DNA from: Spirochaetota bacterium
Lineage (GTDB): Bacteria; Spirochaetota; UBA4802; JAKQUI01
Length of the DNA: 64,000 bases
Reading direction: 5' to 3'
NCBI GenBank assembly: GCA_029562645.1
Contig: JAKQUI010000062.1
Span: 62,001-126,000 of the forward strand
A program made the translations under genes and the position numbers. Shown here one piece after another: positions 8,009 through 18,700 of the stretch (its first letter is position 1; the number at the start of each line of letters is the position of its first letter). The notes below the pieces were generated by a model. That model was not told the DNA's origin, did not search any database, and worked only from the letters and a program-made list of their open reading frames with translations.

Positions 8009-9441
8009 AGATGAAAGGAATGCATGCAGTGTTTCGATTCCTGGCCGCACGCAAAAAGGTCGTGTTCGCGGCCATGCTGGCGGTCATGGCAGCGGGAACG
8101 GCCGCAACCGTCTTTCAGGGGCAGATGGCGGAGCGCCTCCTGTCGCGAAAGACCGTTGAGCGCGATGCGGCGCCGGAGATCGCCACGGCGGTGATCGCGC
8201 GGCGGGACATGGAGCACCGGCTCTCGGTGATGGGCACCGTCGCGCAGCGGGACAAGGCGGCCATCTCGTCCAAGGTGCTCGGCCGCGTCGAGCGTCTGTT
8301 CGCGGAACAGGGCGATGCCGTGCGGCGGGGGCAGCCGCTGGCGCGCATCGAGACGCTCCCGCTCGAGATGCAGCTCAAGAGCGCCCGCGCGGAGCTCGCG
8401 GCCGTCGAGGCGGCGCGCCGCCTCGTGAAGGAGAAGCTCGACCGGGCCGGGCGCGACGTTGAGCGGCACATGGCGACCATCAGGAAAACCGTCATCGACG
8501 GGCGGGACAAGTACGTCTCGTTCGAGAACATGCGCAGCGTCATGCGGAAAAAGGAGGAGCTGCATCTCGTGGGCGGGGTCTCGGATGCCGAGCTCGATTC
8601 CGTGAAGACCACGTACAACAGTTATCTGGCGAAGCTCCTCTCCGCGAAAAAGGACCACGAGATTCTGCGCGTGGGCTATCGCGACGCCGACCTGATGAAG
8701 GCGGGCCTTCCCGTGCCGAAGGATCCGAAGGAGAAGCACGCGCTGCTGACGAAACTCAACACGAAGGTTGAGCGCGCCGAGCTGGACGCCGCCGAGCAGG
8801 CCGTGAAGAAGACGGAGACCTCGATCGAGATCCTGCAGACATCTATCAAAGAGGCCGTGATCCGCTCGCCTATCGACGGGATCGTCGCGGCGCGCTCGGT
8901 GGAGCTCGGCGAGCGCGTGAAGGACGAGACCACCCTGTTCGTGGTGATGAACACCCGGCAGGTTTATGTGGTAGCCAACGTCAACGAAAAGCAGGTGGCG
9001 GGCGTGCGGAAGAATCAGCCCGTCGCCTTTACGGTTGACGCCGTCGCGGACACGCCGTTCGCGGGGCGGGTGCACCTGGTGAGCCCCGTTTTGGACGTGG
9101 CCACGCGGACCGTGGAAGTGAAGATTCTCGCCGACAACCGCACGGGGCAGCTTCGCCCCGGCATGTTCGCCCGCGCGGTGATCACGATGGAGGTGCTGAA
9201 GGGGATTGTCACGGTCCCCAAAGAGGCGCTGAAGGACGTGAAAGACGGAGACGGCGAGGTCTTCATCGTGAAGGACGGCGCCGTGTTCCGGAAGAAGATC
9301 GTCCTGGGGCGCGAGTTCGAGGACTCCTTCGAGGTGAAGTCCGGTCTTGCGGAGGGTGACGTGGTCGCCTCCGGCGGCGTAAAGATGCTCATCGACGGCA
9401 TGAAGGTGACGGAGAAGAAGAATGCTGATGCGACTAAATAG
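8005..9441 (+). CDS. RND efflux membrane-fusion (HlyD-family) subunit
   Basis: This 478-residue periplasmic adaptor has one N-terminal membrane segment (VVFAAMLAVMAAGTAATVF). A lipoyl/biotinyl-like half follows (ISSKVLGRVERLFAEQGDAVRRGQPLARIE), then an unusually long alpha-hairpin (residues about 120-285). The second lipoyl half is EAVIRSPIDGIVAARSVELG, and the beta-barrel carries the signature VHLVSPVLDVATRTVEVKI with LRPGMFARAVI. The adaptor joins the inner-membrane RND pump to TolC. It follows the TolC gene with an ATGA overlap. The RND pump genes are not downstream but on the opposite strand at 12481-18887, converging on this operon. Normal adaptors are about 350-420 residues; the excess is in the hairpin. 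Confidence 0.88.
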   Translation: MKMKGMHAVFRFLAARKKVVFAAMLAVMAAGTAATVFQGQMAERLLSRKTVERDAAPEIATAVIARRDMEHRLSVMGTVAQRDKAAISSKVLGRVERLFAEQGDAVRRGQPLARIETLPLEMQLKSARAELAAVEAARRLVKEKLDRAGRDVERHMATIRKTVIDGRDKYVSFENMRSVMRKKEELHLVGGVSDAELDSVKTTYNSYLAKLLSAKKDHEILRVGYRDADLMKAGLPVPKDPKEKHALLTKLNTKVERAELDAAEQAVKKTETSIEILQTSIKEAVIRSPIDGIVAARSVELGERVKDETTLFVVMNTRQVYVVANVNEKQVAGVRKNQPVAFTVDAVADTPFAGRVHLVSPVLDVATRTVEVKILADNRTGQLRPGMFARAVITMEVLKGIVTVPKEALKDVKDGDGEVFIVKDGAVFRKKIVLGREFEDSFEVKSGLAEGDVVASGGVKMLIDGMKVTEKKNADATK

Positions 9442-10876
9442 TAACCGATGGATTGTGCGGGTGATGGCGTGCGCTGCAATCGCCTGCGCGGCCTGCTCGC
9501 AGGACGTCGCGCCGCCCGCGATCGAGGGCGTCTCTCCCGGGCACCAGGCCTCCGTGCGGGCCGATGCGCCCGTCACCGTGGATTTTTCCGAGCCCATGGA
9601 CCGCGAGCGGACCGAGGGCGCCTTCAGCCTCACCTCGAGCGAGGGGATGGTCGCGGGATCGTTCCGGTGGGAGAACGATGATAGGCGGCTGGTGTTCCTC
9701 CCGGAGCTGCCGCTGGCGAACGGGCGTTACTACACCGTCCGCGTCACGACGGCGGCGCGGGACCGGGCGGGAAACGCCCTCACCGTGGAATATCTCTCGA
9801 GCTTTCTCGTGGGCGACGATCTCGCGCCGCCGGAGGTCGTCTCGATCTCGCCGGAAAACCTTACCCGCGCCTTCCCGCTCGACGGCGTCATTCGAATCGA
9901 GTTCTCCGAGCCCATGGACCGCATGAGCGTCGAGCGCGGGGTGCGATTCACGCCGTCTATTCCCGGGACCTTCGTCTGGACGAGTGACACGGTCGTGGAG
10001 TACCGCCCCTTCGCCCCGCTCGTCTTCGCGACGGACTATCAGATCACCATATCCACGGCGTGTACGGACCTCGCGGGCAACGGGCTTCTCGCCACGGTCG
10101 AGTCGTTCTTCACCGCCGGGGACGAGTTCGAGCGGCCGCGCATAACGTCGATCGTCGATATGTCGAGCGGGACCGATCTGGCGGAACATGGGAGCTTCCA
10201 CGAGTACAATGGGATCTCCCATGCCGCCAGCCTGCAGGTGCGCTTCAGCGAGCCGGTGGACCGCGCGAGCTTCAGGGACGCGCTGTCGCTCTCGCCGTCC
10301 GCGGAACACCAGGTCGAATGGAACGATGCCTCGGACGGCTGCACCATCAGCTTCCCGCGCGGGCTGGTGTCCCTGCAGCGCTATGAGCTCCGCGTGAACC
10401 GGACCCTGCGCGATACCGCCGGAAACGAGATGGCCGAGGTCTTCGTGGTGTATGCGGTCATCGACGCCGAGACATCGCGACCGCCCGCCGTCGCCGGGGT
10501 GTGGTTCATGGACGCCCCGCTTGCGGACGAAGTGGCCGACGACTACTACAACGATCTGGGCGTCGAGTTCTCGTCCGATTCGACCTATCAGTTCAGGGTC
10601 GCGTTCGATCGCGACGTGGACCGCGTGAGCGTTCATGACGGGCTGTTCTGCTCGTTCGTGAACGGCGAGCAGGACGACACGAGCGCGATCGTCCGCTCCT
10701 ATCGCTGGGATGCGGCGCTCCCGTACTCCGTCCTCACCGTCACGCTGGGCTCGATCGAGGGGGGAAACCTGTATCTGCTCGAATTCAAGGGTGGGGAAAA
10801 CGGCATCAGGGGCGTTACCGGCGTGCCCATGGCCGCGACACGGCGGTATTTTTTCAAGTTCAATGCGGACGATTAG
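9422..10876 (+). CDS. Lipoprotein with tandem Ig-like (Big_5) domains
   Basis: A 484-residue lipoprotein (VMACAAIACAACSQDVAPP). It has three or four repeats of the SbsA-like Ig fold known as Big_5. Each has a VDFSEPMDR-type strand, a central FRWENDDRRLVFLPELPL-like strand and an RDRAGNAL-type turn: about residues 30-130 (DFSEPMDRERTEGAFSL), 135-230 (EFSEPMDRMSVERGV) and 245-345 (RFSEPVDRASFRDALSL). A C-terminal barrel-like domain follows. These domains usually build surface or periplasmic stalks. It overlaps the fusion-protein gene by 20 bases, so it is part of the efflux operon. The next gene is a paralogue. Confidence 0.8.
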   Translation: MLMRLNSNRWIVRVMACAAIACAACSQDVAPPAIEGVSPGHQASVRADAPVTVDFSEPMDRERTEGAFSLTSSEGMVAGSFRWENDDRRLVFLPELPLANGRYYTVRVTTAARDRAGNALTVEYLSSFLVGDDLAPPEVVSISPENLTRAFPLDGVIRIEFSEPMDRMSVERGVRFTPSIPGTFVWTSDTVVEYRPFAPLVFATDYQITISTACTDLAGNGLLATVESFFTAGDEFERPRITSIVDMSSGTDLAEHGSFHEYNGISHAASLQVRFSEPVDRASFRDALSLSPSAEHQVEWNDASDGCTISFPRGLVSLQRYELRVNRTLRDTAGNEMAEVFVVYAVIDAETSRPPAVAGVWFMDAPLADEVADDYYNDLGVEFSSDSTYQFRVAFDRDVDRVSVHDGLFCSFVNGEQDDTSAIVRSYRWDAALPYSVLTVTLGSIEGGNLYLLEFKGGENGIRGVTGVPMAATRRYFFKFNADD

Positions 10877-12520
10877 ATGGAGCACACAACAATGTTACAG
10901 ATTCTTCTTCGAATACTTTTCATCGCGATGATGACGGCGCTCATCTCCTGCAGCGGCGCCGATCCGATCGATGACGCGCTCAACATAACGGTTCCCGAGA
11001 TGGACAACGGGGCCGTACATCCGTCGAACGGCGCGAGCGGCGTGGAGCCCCGCCCGGCGATCTCCGTGACGTTCCCCCGGGAGATGGACCGGCCAAAGAC
11101 CGAGGAGGCCTTCGGCATCTCCTCGGAGTACGGGGTTCCGCGCGGCTATTTCCGCTGGGACGGGAACCGGCTGCACTACGATCTCATCGAGGACCTGCGC
11201 AACGGGGCCACCTATACCGTGCGGGTGTCGCGGGGGGCGGAGGACCTGCGGGGCAACAATATCCGCGAGGAGATCGTCGCGCACTTTTCGGTGGGGAGCG
11301 ATCTCGAAAAGCCGCGCGTGACGGCGGTGCTTCCGGCGGACGGAAGTATCGGGATCGCGCGCAACGCTGTCGTGCGGGTCGAATTCTCGGAGCCCATCGC
11401 CCTCTCCTCGGCGGAGGCCGGATTTTCCATCTCGCCGGGCGTATTGGGGACCCGGACGCTGAGCGACGACGGGAGGACAGTGCTCTTTACCCCCTACGCC
11501 GGTTTCGAGAACAAGACCGGCTACTCGGTCATCGTGGGGCGCGATATCACCGACATCGCGGGAAACCCGCTCCTTGAGGAGAAGCGTTTCTCCTTTATGG
11601 TGGGCGGCGATTTCGCGGTCCCGACGCTGGACCCGGCGCGCGCCGTCCCGGCCGATGAGGGCGTGGGCGTCTTCGCCGTGCCGCCCGCGGGCGCGCCCCT
11701 GCGCCTGGATGCGGGCAATCTCACCGGCGGCGTGGAGAAGGACACCGCGCTGCGGATCGTCTTCTCCAAAGCCATGAAGCCCCTGGAGGCGGGCGACGCC
11801 GTGCGGATCACGCCCGCGCCGTCCGGTGGACATCGCATAACGTGGACCGACGCGCGCACCGCGACTGTGTCGCTCAGTGGCGGCGCCCTTGAGCTGGGCC
11901 GCGTGTATGAGCTGGAGGTGCGCGATTCCGCGATCGACGTCGCGGACAACCGGCTGGACGCCGCGTACCGCTTTTCCTTCAAGATAAACGGCCCGCATTC
12001 GCAGGCCATCTTCGTGCAGGATATCCGGCAGATGGAATGGCTGCCCAACGACGATCCCGCCCTCGCGGTCGTGGACGAGAGCAAGGCCGGGCGGAGCGTG
12101 TTCGGCTGTTACGGCATCATCGACCTCGACGTGTATAATTCAGAACTGCCGCCGGACCTGCGGCGCTACTGGGGGTTCATGCATCGTATCAACGACACAA
12201 TGAAGGCGGTGTACGTGCTGCGCGTGTATTTCCAAAACACCGCGAACAGCCTGCAGGGGATCGGCATGAGCTGGGGAGCGGCGCAGCGCGCGATCAGCTT
12301 CGCGTGGGACCGCTACCACGGGCCGGGGACGCACGCGCTCATGCCCGTTACCTGGAGGATGGAGCGCCCGGCGGCGGCGCCCAATGCGATCGACCTGTAT
12401 CTCTTCGATCTCGAAGCGGACAATTATTTTCGCCTGCGGGTCGCCGGCGGATCCGATGGAATGCGGGACGCACTCGGAAATTACCCGGCGTCCGATTTCG
12501 AAACCATCCTCGACATCTGA
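10877..12520 (+). CDS. Second Ig-like (Big_5) lipoprotein, paralogue of the preceding gene
   Basis: The ATG follows the previous TAG with no gap. The 547-residue product has a lipobox (IAMMTALISCSGADP) and repeats of the Big_5 type: VTFPREMDRPKTEEAFGIS, VEFSEPIALSSAEAGFSIS and IVFSKAMKPLEAGDAVRI, each ending in a GN-containing turn. A long C-terminal module has no family I recognise (QMEWLPNDDPALAVVDESKA onward). It is clearly a paralogue of the gene before it. Its 3' end overlaps the end of the oppositely oriented RND gene by 40 bases, so the two messages are antisense at their tails. Probable role: envelope accessory of the efflux system, by context only. Confidence 0.8.
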   Translation: MEHTTMLQILLRILFIAMMTALISCSGADPIDDALNITVPEMDNGAVHPSNGASGVEPRPAISVTFPREMDRPKTEEAFGISSEYGVPRGYFRWDGNRLHYDLIEDLRNGATYTVRVSRGAEDLRGNNIREEIVAHFSVGSDLEKPRVTAVLPADGSIGIARNAVVRVEFSEPIALSSAEAGFSISPGVLGTRTLSDDGRTVLFTPYAGFENKTGYSVIVGRDITDIAGNPLLEEKRFSFMVGGDFAVPTLDPARAVPADEGVGVFAVPPAGAPLRLDAGNLTGGVEKDTALRIVFSKAMKPLEAGDAVRITPAPSGGHRITWTDARTATVSLSGGALELGRVYELEVRDSAIDVADNRLDAAYRFSFKINGPHSQAIFVQDIRQMEWLPNDDPALAVVDESKAGRSVFGCYGIIDLDVYNSELPPDLRRYWGFMHRINDTMKAVYVLRVYFQNTANSLQGIGMSWGAAQRAISFAWDRYHGPGTHALMPVTWRMERPAAAPNAIDLYLFDLEADNYFRLRVAGGSDGMRDALGNYPASDFETILDI

Positions 12521-15500
12521 CGCCCGCCGCGCACGGCGTGGTAGGCGATGGGGACGGCATAGACGACCATGACGCCGGAGGCCGCAAGCCCGGCGATCAC
12601 GGCCAGCGCGAAGGAGCGCCAGAGCGAGCTCCCGCTCCCGCCGAACAGCAGCGGAAGGAGCCCGAGCGTGGCGGCGAGCGTGGTCATCGCGACGGGCCGG
12701 ATGCGCCGCCGCGCGACGGAAACGATCGCCGGAAAATCGATGTGGCCGCTCGCACGCCGTTCCTTCTCGAGCGCGTCGATGAGCACGATGGCGGTATTGA
12801 CCGCGATGCCCACCAGAATGATCATCCCCATGTACACGGAGCTGTTGAGCGAGCGCCCGCCCGCGACCAGCGCCGCCAGCACGCCGATGAGCGAGAGCGG
12901 TATCGCCGCGAGCACCGCGAGGGGCAGCAGGGTCGATTCGAACAGCGCCGCGACGACCGCGTATACGAGGAGGATGGCGAGCGCGAGCGCGCCCAGCAGT
13001 TCCTTTTTCGACCGGCGCAGGTTCGCGAGCGAGTCGCCGTAGTCGATACGATAACCGGCGGGGAGCGGCATCGCGGCGATGACCGCATCGGCCCGCTTCA
13101 CGAAGCGCTCGAGGTCAGTGTCGCCGAGCGTGACGGTAAGCGTTTCCATGCGCGCGCGGTCCTTCCGCCAGATGGTCGTGATGGCCGACGCGTTCCTGAA
13201 CGAGGCGAGCTCGCCCAGCGGCACGGCCGCGCCCTTCGCGGTGATGATGGGCAGCGCGGGAAGGCGCTCGATCACGCGCGCCTCGTCGGCCTGAAGGCGG
13301 CAGCGGATGTCCACCTCGTGCGCGTCCACGAACTTGGAGGCGACCGGCCCGTGAAAGGAGCTGCGCACGAAATCGCCGATGACGCCCGCGGAGAGTCCGC
13401 TCTCCATGGCCTTTCCCGAATCCACCACGATCTCGACTGCGGGGCGGCCCTCCTTGAAGCGAAGCACCACGTCCTCGGACCCGCCGAGGGCCGAGAGGCG
13501 CGCGGCGAGGTCGCGGGCGATATCGCGGATCCGCTCCACGTCGGCGCCGATGATCTCGAAGTCGAGCTCGCGCGCGCTTTCCCCGGCGCGCTCCTCCTGG
13601 AAGAAGACGAAGGCGTCGGTGGTCCCGGCGAGACGTCGCTTCAGGTCGCGCGCCGTGCGGCGCTTATCGGCCCCGTCGCGGAGCGTCGCGATGAGGTCCG
13701 CGCGGCCCTTCTCGATCTTGGTCGAGAGCTCGCGCACGGCGCGCTCCGCGCGAATCGTCCGTTCGATATTACCGACCACGCGCGCCGTCTCCTCCAGGCT
13801 GGTGCCCGCGGCGAGCTCCACTGTCGCCGAGAGCTCATTCGACTCCAGCGGGTCGAGATGCTCCTCCCTGAGAAAGGACGACAGGAACAATAATGCCGCG
13901 AGGATCATTGCAACAGAGAGCGCCGCTCTGACGCGGTTGCGCAGCAGGCGTTCCATGAGGACCTCGTACTGCGGGAGAGCAGTGCGGTATGCGATGGTGC
14001 GCGCGACGATGCGAAGCGCTATCGCATGAACTGCGGCGACCGGGCGCGCGTTGGCAACGCGCCGGGCCAGGCGGCGAAGCGCGCCGAACGGCAGTGTGTT
14101 GATGATGAGCGCGACATCAAACCGGTGCGCAAGCGCCGCGGCGAGCGGGATGAGCGTGAGCGCCGAGAAAAATGACGAGCACAGCGCCACGATGACGGCG
14201 CCCGCCATGTCGCGAAAGAGCCCCAGGGCCGGTCCCCCGAAGAGCGCCATGGGGACAAAGACGCACACGGAGGTCACGGTCGAGGCGAAGATGGGGCCCG
14301 CCACGTCCGCCGTCGCGTCGAGGCAGATTGTATTCATCGCATCCGGCGAGAGGAGGCCGTTGCGCGCCGCGCCGCGCGCCTCCTGCGTACGCTTGTTGAT
14401 GGCGTCCAGGACGACGATGCCGCTGTCGACCGCCATGCCGGCCGCGAGGGCCAGTCCCGTGAGCGAGAGCACGTTGAGCGTCATCCCACTGAAGTAGAGA
14501 TAGCTGAACACGGGAAGGAGCGAAAACGGAATGGCGAGCATGACCGGCAGGGCCTCGCGCGCCGAGCGGAAAAAGGCGAAGAGGACCAGCGAGGCCAGCG
14601 CGATCCCCGTGACGCAGCTTATCGCGAGGTTGCGGATGGCCCGGCCGATGAACTCCGCCTGGTCGTAGGCGATGTCGATGTGGATGCGCGGGTCATTGGC
14701 AGCACGCAGAGCCTCGCGCACGGCGCGCGAGAGCTCCAGACAGTTCGCCGCGCCCGTCTGCATGAGATAGAGCGACACGTTCTCGGCGCCATTGCGCCGC
14801 GAGAGCTCCTCGCGCCGCCCGGCATAGTCGCGCACCGACGCGATATCGCCCAGGAACACCGGCGAGCCGGCCGCGGTCGCGAGAATCGGCGTGGCGCGCA
14901 CCTCGTCCAATGTCCGGAATTTGCCGTCGATGACCAGCGCGTGTTCGCGGCGCTCGCCGATCGTCCCGGCCGGCACAGCCACGTTGTTCATCTGCACCGC
15001 CCGCATCACCCGGTCGAAGCCGATCCCGTGGGAGACGAGCCGGTCCTCGCGCACCGCGATCTCGATCTCGCGCTTCACCCCGCCGCCCACCGCCACCTCG
15101 GAGACGCCCTCGATGCGCTCGAAGAGCTTCTTGTAGCGCTTCTCGGCGATCTCGCGCAGGGCGTCGATGGCGAGCGTGTCGCTGCGCAGCGTGACGATGA
15201 GCACGGGGCGCTCGTCGGCGCTCGCGCCGTAGATCTCGGGCTCGTCGGCGTCGCGCGGGAAACTCGCGCGCACCGGGTCGATCCGCTCGCGCAGCTGCAC
15301 TGTCGTGTATTTCATGTCCGCGCCCTCGGCGAAGGCCAGGTGGATGCGCGCCTCGCCCTCTTTGCAGGCCGCGACCATGGAGGTGATGCCGCCAACCGCG
15401 CTCACCGCCTCCTCGATGGGCATGACGATGATTCGCTCGATGCGCTGCGGCGACTGCCCCGGATAGCGCACCGCGATGGTGACGCGGTTCTTCGCGGCGG

Positions 15501-15618
15501 CGGGCAGGAGCGCGGTGGGGATGCGCGCGAGTGAGAGGCACCCGAAGACGAGCACCGCCGCGAAGAGCATGAGCGTGGTGATTTTTCTTGTGATGAAGAA
15601 GCGGACGATTTCTCGCAT
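12481..15618 (-). CDS. RND-family efflux transporter (second of a pair)
   Basis: I chose MREIVRFFITRKITTLMLF as the start: it is the standard RND beginning, giving 1045 residues. The protein has the expected plan: TM1, first periplasmic loop (PGQSPQRIERIIVMPIEEAV), TM2-TM6, a large cytoplasmic/TM break, second loop, TM8-TM12. TM4 carries the proton-relay Asp in GMAVDSGIVVLDA (D398). It is a proton-driven exporter, inner-membrane member of a tripartite pump. It lies 101 bases downstream of another RND gene on the same strand, so the pair may form a heteromeric pump as MdtB/MdtC do. Its tail overlaps the lipoprotein operon that supplies TolC and adaptor. Substrate unknown. Confidence 0.88.
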   Translation of the reverse strand: MREIVRFFITRKITTLMLFAAVLVFGCLSLARIPTALLPAAAKNRVTIAVRYPGQSPQRIERIIVMPIEEAVSAVGGITSMVAACKEGEARIHLAFAEGADMKYTTVQLRERIDPVRASFPRDADEPEIYGASADERPVLIVTLRSDTLAIDALREIAEKRYKKLFERIEGVSEVAVGGGVKREIEIAVREDRLVSHGIGFDRVMRAVQMNNVAVPAGTIGERREHALVIDGKFRTLDEVRATPILATAAGSPVFLGDIASVRDYAGRREELSRRNGAENVSLYLMQTGAANCLELSRAVREALRAANDPRIHIDIAYDQAEFIGRAIRNLAISCVTGIALASLVLFAFFRSAREALPVMLAIPFSLLPVFSYLYFSGMTLNVLSLTGLALAAGMAVDSGIVVLDAINKRTQEARGAARNGLLSPDAMNTICLDATADVAGPIFASTVTSVCVFVPMALFGGPALGLFRDMAGAVIVALCSSFFSALTLIPLAAALAHRFDVALIINTLPFGALRRLARRVANARPVAAVHAIALRIVARTIAYRTALPQYEVLMERLLRNRVRAALSVAMILAALLFLSSFLREEHLDPLESNELSATVELAAGTSLEETARVVGNIERTIRAERAVRELSTKIEKGRADLIATLRDGADKRRTARDLKRRLAGTTDAFVFFQEERAGESARELDFEIIGADVERIRDIARDLAARLSALGGSEDVVLRFKEGRPAVEIVVDSGKAMESGLSAGVIGDFVRSSFHGPVASKFVDAHEVDIRCRLQADEARVIERLPALPIITAKGAAVPLGELASFRNASAITTIWRKDRARMETLTVTLGDTDLERFVKRADAVIAAMPLPAGYRIDYGDSLANLRRSKKELLGALALAILLVYAVVAALFESTLLPLAVLAAIPLSLIGVLAALVAGGRSLNSSVYMGMIILVGIAVNTAIVLIDALEKERRASGHIDFPAIVSVARRRIRPVAMTTLAATLGLLPLLFGGSGSSLWRSFALAVIAGLAASGVMVVYAVPIAYHAVRGGRQMSRMVSKSDAG

Positions 15619-15719
15619 GCGCCTATCGCCCCCTGCGTTCGAGCGCCGGTCGTTCGCGAGCGACAAACGCGCACGGTCGCTTTGAGTGATACGCATAACG
15701 CGAAATGCGCACGCGTCGC

Positions 15720-18700
15720 CTATCCATTGGCGCTCCGTTTGCCGGCGCGCTCGGCCCGCGACTCGTAATGATAGTAATACGCCGGCAAAAGCGCCAGCGT
15801 GCAGAGCGTCGATACGGCGATGCCCCCGAAGAAGACGATGGCGATGGGCGACTGCATCTCCCCGCCCTCGCGCAGGCCGATGGCCAGCGGCACGATGCCC
15901 AGCGCATTGGTGCACGTGCTCATGAGGATGGGCCGCAGGCGCTCGCGGCAGCCGCCGATCACGGCCGCGCGCAGGTCCGCCCCCCCCGCGCGCCGGGCCT
16001 GGATATAGTCCACGAGGACGATCGCCGCATTGACCGCCGAGCCCGAGAGGAGCACGGTCCCCATGAGGGAGATGACGTTCACGCTGTTTCCGGTGAACAG
16101 CAGCGGCAGGGAAACGCCCGCGGCCGTGAGCGGCATGATGAGCATGATGTAGAGGGGGCGGGTGAGCGACTCGAACTGCGCGGCCAGGATCATGAAGATG
16201 AGCAGCATCGAGAGCGCGAGCGAGAAGGCGAGCTCGGCGAGGGAGTCGCGCACCTCGTCCATGTCGCGCGAGACGGCGGCGTGCACGCCGTGCGGGAGGC
16301 GCACCCGTTCGATGGCGCCCGCGGCCGCCGCGATGGCGGCCCCGCGGCCCGTGCCCGGCACGGCGTCGAGCGCGATGGAGAACGTACGGCGCTGGTCCCG
16401 GCGGGTGATCTTGTTGTAGCCCGACTGCCGCTCGGTCGCGGAGAAGGCGGCGAGCGGGACATTGGCCGATTCGCCCACGCGCACCAGCATGCCGCCCAGG
16501 CTGGCCAGGCCGCTGCGGTCGGCCGCGCGCAGGCGCACGCTGATGTCCGCCTGATCGTCGGCCTCGTAGAATTTCCCGGCATCCTCCCCGCGGACGGCGG
16601 CGCGCACGGTCCCGGCCACGTCGCCCAGCGCGAGGCCGAAGGCGGCGAGCTTCGCGCGGTCGATGACGAGACGCACCTCGGGCTTGCCCTTCGCCACGTG
16701 CGGCACGGCCCGCGCGATGCCCGGCGTTTTTTCAAACGCGGCCGTGAGGACGGCGACCGACTGTTCGATCGCGTCGAAATCGTCGCCCGTCACGTCCACC
16801 AGCACGGTCGAGGAGCCCAGCCGCATGAAGCCCGCGAACTCGCGCTCCTCGGAGAAGAACTCCACCGCAATCTCGGGCGGGAGCGCGACGGCGCGCCGCG
16901 CAATGCGCATCGCCGCTTCAGTGGACACGCCGCGGTCGCGTTTCAGCGTGACCACGAGCTCGGCCGTCGCGCGGCTCTTCTCGCGGCCGAAGTATTCCGA
17001 GATCTCGCCGGGATTGTAGCCCACGTCGATGAAACGGTTCTCCACGAAGGGCAATGCGGCCAGCGCCGCGTCGACGCGCAGGGCGGCCTCGCGCGTGTCG
17101 TCTATCGGCGTGCCCGGGGGCATGACGATGCGGATCGAGAAGGAACCGCTGTTGGTCCGGGGAAAAAGCGACGTGTCCAGGAATGCGAACATGAGGAATC
17201 CGCCGATCACGAGCGTGACGCCGATGATGAGCGCGCGCCGGTATCCGTCGATGCGGCGCTCGAGACGGACGAGATAGGCGGTATACGATCGTTCAAGAAG
17301 CGAATGGGCCCATTCGAGCGCGGCGCGCAAACGTTCGGCCGAGCGTCGAAGCGCGGGAATATTCGCCAGGCGTCGGAGCGGCGCGAACCCCATCATCCCC
17401 CCCGATTGCAATGACCGGCGCTCCAGAAGGACCAGGAGCGCCGGCGTGAGTGTGATTGAAACAATGAACGAGATCACGATGGAAACCGATATCGTGAACG
17501 CGAGGTCGGAGAAGACCTGTCCCGCGATGCCGCGCACGAAGACGACGGGAAAGAAGACCACGACCGTGGTGAGCGTGGAGACGAAGAGCGCGGCGCGGTC
17601 CTGCGCGATCGCCCCCCGACAGGCCGCGCGCAGATCCTCCCCGGCGGCGAGGCGCGCGTGGACGGAGTCGATCACGACGATGGCGCAGTCGACGAGCATC
17701 CCCACGCCGATCGCCAGCCCCCCGAGCGACATCATGTTGAGGCCGATCCCCCGCAGGTACATCGCGAGCACCGTGATGAGCACCGACGGCGGCGTGACGG
17801 CGATGATGACCAGCGAGCTCTTCACGTCGCGCAGGAAGAATAGGATCACGAAAAACGCGATCACGGCGCCGAGGACGGCCGCATCGACCACATTGTCCAC
17901 GGCGTTTTTGATATAGCGCGACCCGTCGTAGCAGACGGCGAGCTCGATGGCGCCCCGGTGGCGCGCGTTGATCTCGGAGACGAGGTCGCGCACGGCCGCG
18001 CACACGCGCACGGTATTGCTCCCCGCCTCCTTGACGACGGCCAGCCCGATGCTCTCCGCGCCGTTGTGATAGGAGATGCTGTCGCGGTCGCGGTGGCCGT
18101 CCACGACCTCGGCGACGTCGCGCACGTACACGGCGCTCCCCCGCGCGGACTTGCGCACCAGGACGTTCTCGATGTCGGCCAGGCTCGCGAACTCGCCGAT
18201 GGTGCGGATCACGAACTCGCGCGCACCCCGCGTGACGCTCCCCGCGGGGAAGTTGTAGTTGGACAGCCGCACGCTCTCGATGACGTCGCGCAGGCCCAGG
18301 CCGTTCGCGTAGAGCCGCGACTGGTCCACCCGGACCTGCACCTCGCGCGTGCGCCCGCCCGCGATGCGCGCGCAGGCGACCCCGTCGATCCGTTCGAAGA
18401 GCGGCTTGATCTTCGCGTGCACCATCTGGCGCAGGCCGTCCACGCCGCCGTCGCGCCCCCGGATCGCGATCCCCGCGACCGGCTGCGCGGCGGGATCGAG
18501 GCGCGCGATGATCGATTTCTCCGCGTCCTGGGGCAGCGCCCCCTTCGCGAGGTCCACCTTCTCGCGCATCTTGATGGTCGCGAAATCCATGTCGGCGCCC
18601 CACTCGAAGGCGGCGGTCACCAGGCTCGCCCCCTCGATGGACTCGGAGCGCACGCGCCGCACGCCGGGCACGCCGCTGGCGGCCTCCTCCACCGGCCGCG

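Noticed and set aside
7930-9633. Minus-strand frame of 567 codons over the adaptor gene
   Set aside because: Shadow of the HlyD-family gene; composition is typical of GC-rich antisense frames.
15705-17414. Long plus-strand frames opposite the RND genes (also 12304-13893)
   Set aside because: They are Arg/His/Gly-rich shadows of clear RND transporters with all membrane motifs.
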